The translations under genes and the position numbers were made by a program. DNA of 64,000 bases from Stenopsyche tienmushanensis. Lineage: Eukaryota > Arthropoda > Insecta > Trichoptera > Stenopsychidae. Of the stretch, positions 63,655-64,000 are shown piece by piece; position 1 is the first letter of the stretch; each line of letters opens with the position of its first letter. The stretch lies in the NCBI GenBank assembly GCA_008973525.1, contig WACJ01000318.1, positions 62,001 through 126,000 of the forward strand, in the 5' to 3' direction. The notes under the pieces are model-generated. The model worked only from the letters and a program-made list of their open reading frames with translations, ran no database searches and was not told where the DNA came from.

Positions 63655-63830
63655 TTTTGATGAAGCATAAGGCATAGTTCGGTGATGCCTACTCTAAGTG
63701 AAACCCAAGTGTTTGATTGAGTCCAAAAGTTTCGTGAAGGTCTGAAAGTTGAAAAACAGTCTGCTGATGGCTTGATCGATTGATTGATTTTCTACACGAC
63801 GACCTAATAATGCCAGCTGCTAGATGACGC
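63655..63830 (+). pseudogene. mariner N-terminal (helix-turn-helix) fragment
   Basis: The plus strand encodes SETQVFD, a stop where Trp is expected, then VQKFREGLKVEKQSADGLI. It matches the mariner pattern T-Q-V-F-D-W-x-K-x-F-R-E-G-R-x-x-V-E-x-x-x-R-S-G-R-P. The Trp codon has become TGA. The following ~150 bp are GC-rich but show no clear continuation before the window ends. Confidence 0.55.
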
Positions 63831-64000
63831 TAAGGTTGTGAAGCATAGGAACGTAGGCGCTTCCGAGTTCCTGGACGGTGCACGCGGGTCCGTTCTGCTT
63901 TCGGGCCATAATGTAGCCAAATGGATCGGATGAAGGTGGGCGGGCATCGAATAGAAAGTCTCTCCTCTTAAAGTTCTTTATTAATCATGAATGATAGATC

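Overview
The window looks like repeat-dominated nuclear DNA of an arthropod, most likely an insect. It is AT-rich, has no long ORF, no operons and no ribosome-binding-site pattern. It is filled with decayed mariner/Tc1 elements, non-LTR (LINE) 3' ends, and short non-autonomous elements with TA or TTAA target sites. I see no rRNA, tRNA, CRISPR array or bacterial gene. Family names used here (LINE-Z, TTAA-1, TA-1, TcF, Rep-B/C/E/H) are my own labels.

Only one stretch looks like host protein-coding sequence: a minus-strand exon at 11004-11361. It has balanced codon use, ends at a near-ideal splice donor, and contains no repeat. I do not recognise its product. The rest is transposon debris.

Layout. 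1-3.4 kb: an unassigned repeat, LINE-Z tails, and a Tc1/mariner-type element (TcF) split by LINE sequence. 4.4-8.1 kb: LINE-Z plus mariner scraps, Rep-B, a TTAA-1 copy with both ends (6221-6749), and a deleted TcF copy. 9.1-13.5 kb: Rep-E, Rep-H, TTAA-1, the putative host exon and an RTE-type LINE tail. 14.6-15.5 kb: Rep-B, a hAT-like fragment and a possible solo LTR. 17-27 kb: a nest built from TA-1 MITEs, TTAA-1, Rep-E and mariner N-terminal fragments, including a duplicated ~0.9 kb block. 29.5-33.6 kb: LINE-Z, a short TTAA-1 copy with both ends, and a separate TTAA-type MITE. 34.7-36.7 kb: mariner inverted repeats enclosing a 1.9 kb mosaic of transposase, LINE-Z tail, Rep-C and TTAA-1. 37.4-45 kb: an R1-type LINE fragment, mariner/LINE-Z pairs and a tandem triplication of a transposase motif. 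46-64 kb: more LINE-Z, Rep-C, mariner, Rep-H and TTAA-1 ends, separated by AT-rich DNA in which I recognise nothing.

The main theme is recombination and nesting among a few element families. The same junctions (LINE-Z tail to mariner, LINE-Z tail to Rep-C, TA-1 inside TTAA-1) recur several times. This suggests that composites, not only single elements, were amplified. No copy carries an intact transposase or reverse transcriptase, so every element here appears non-autonomous or dead.
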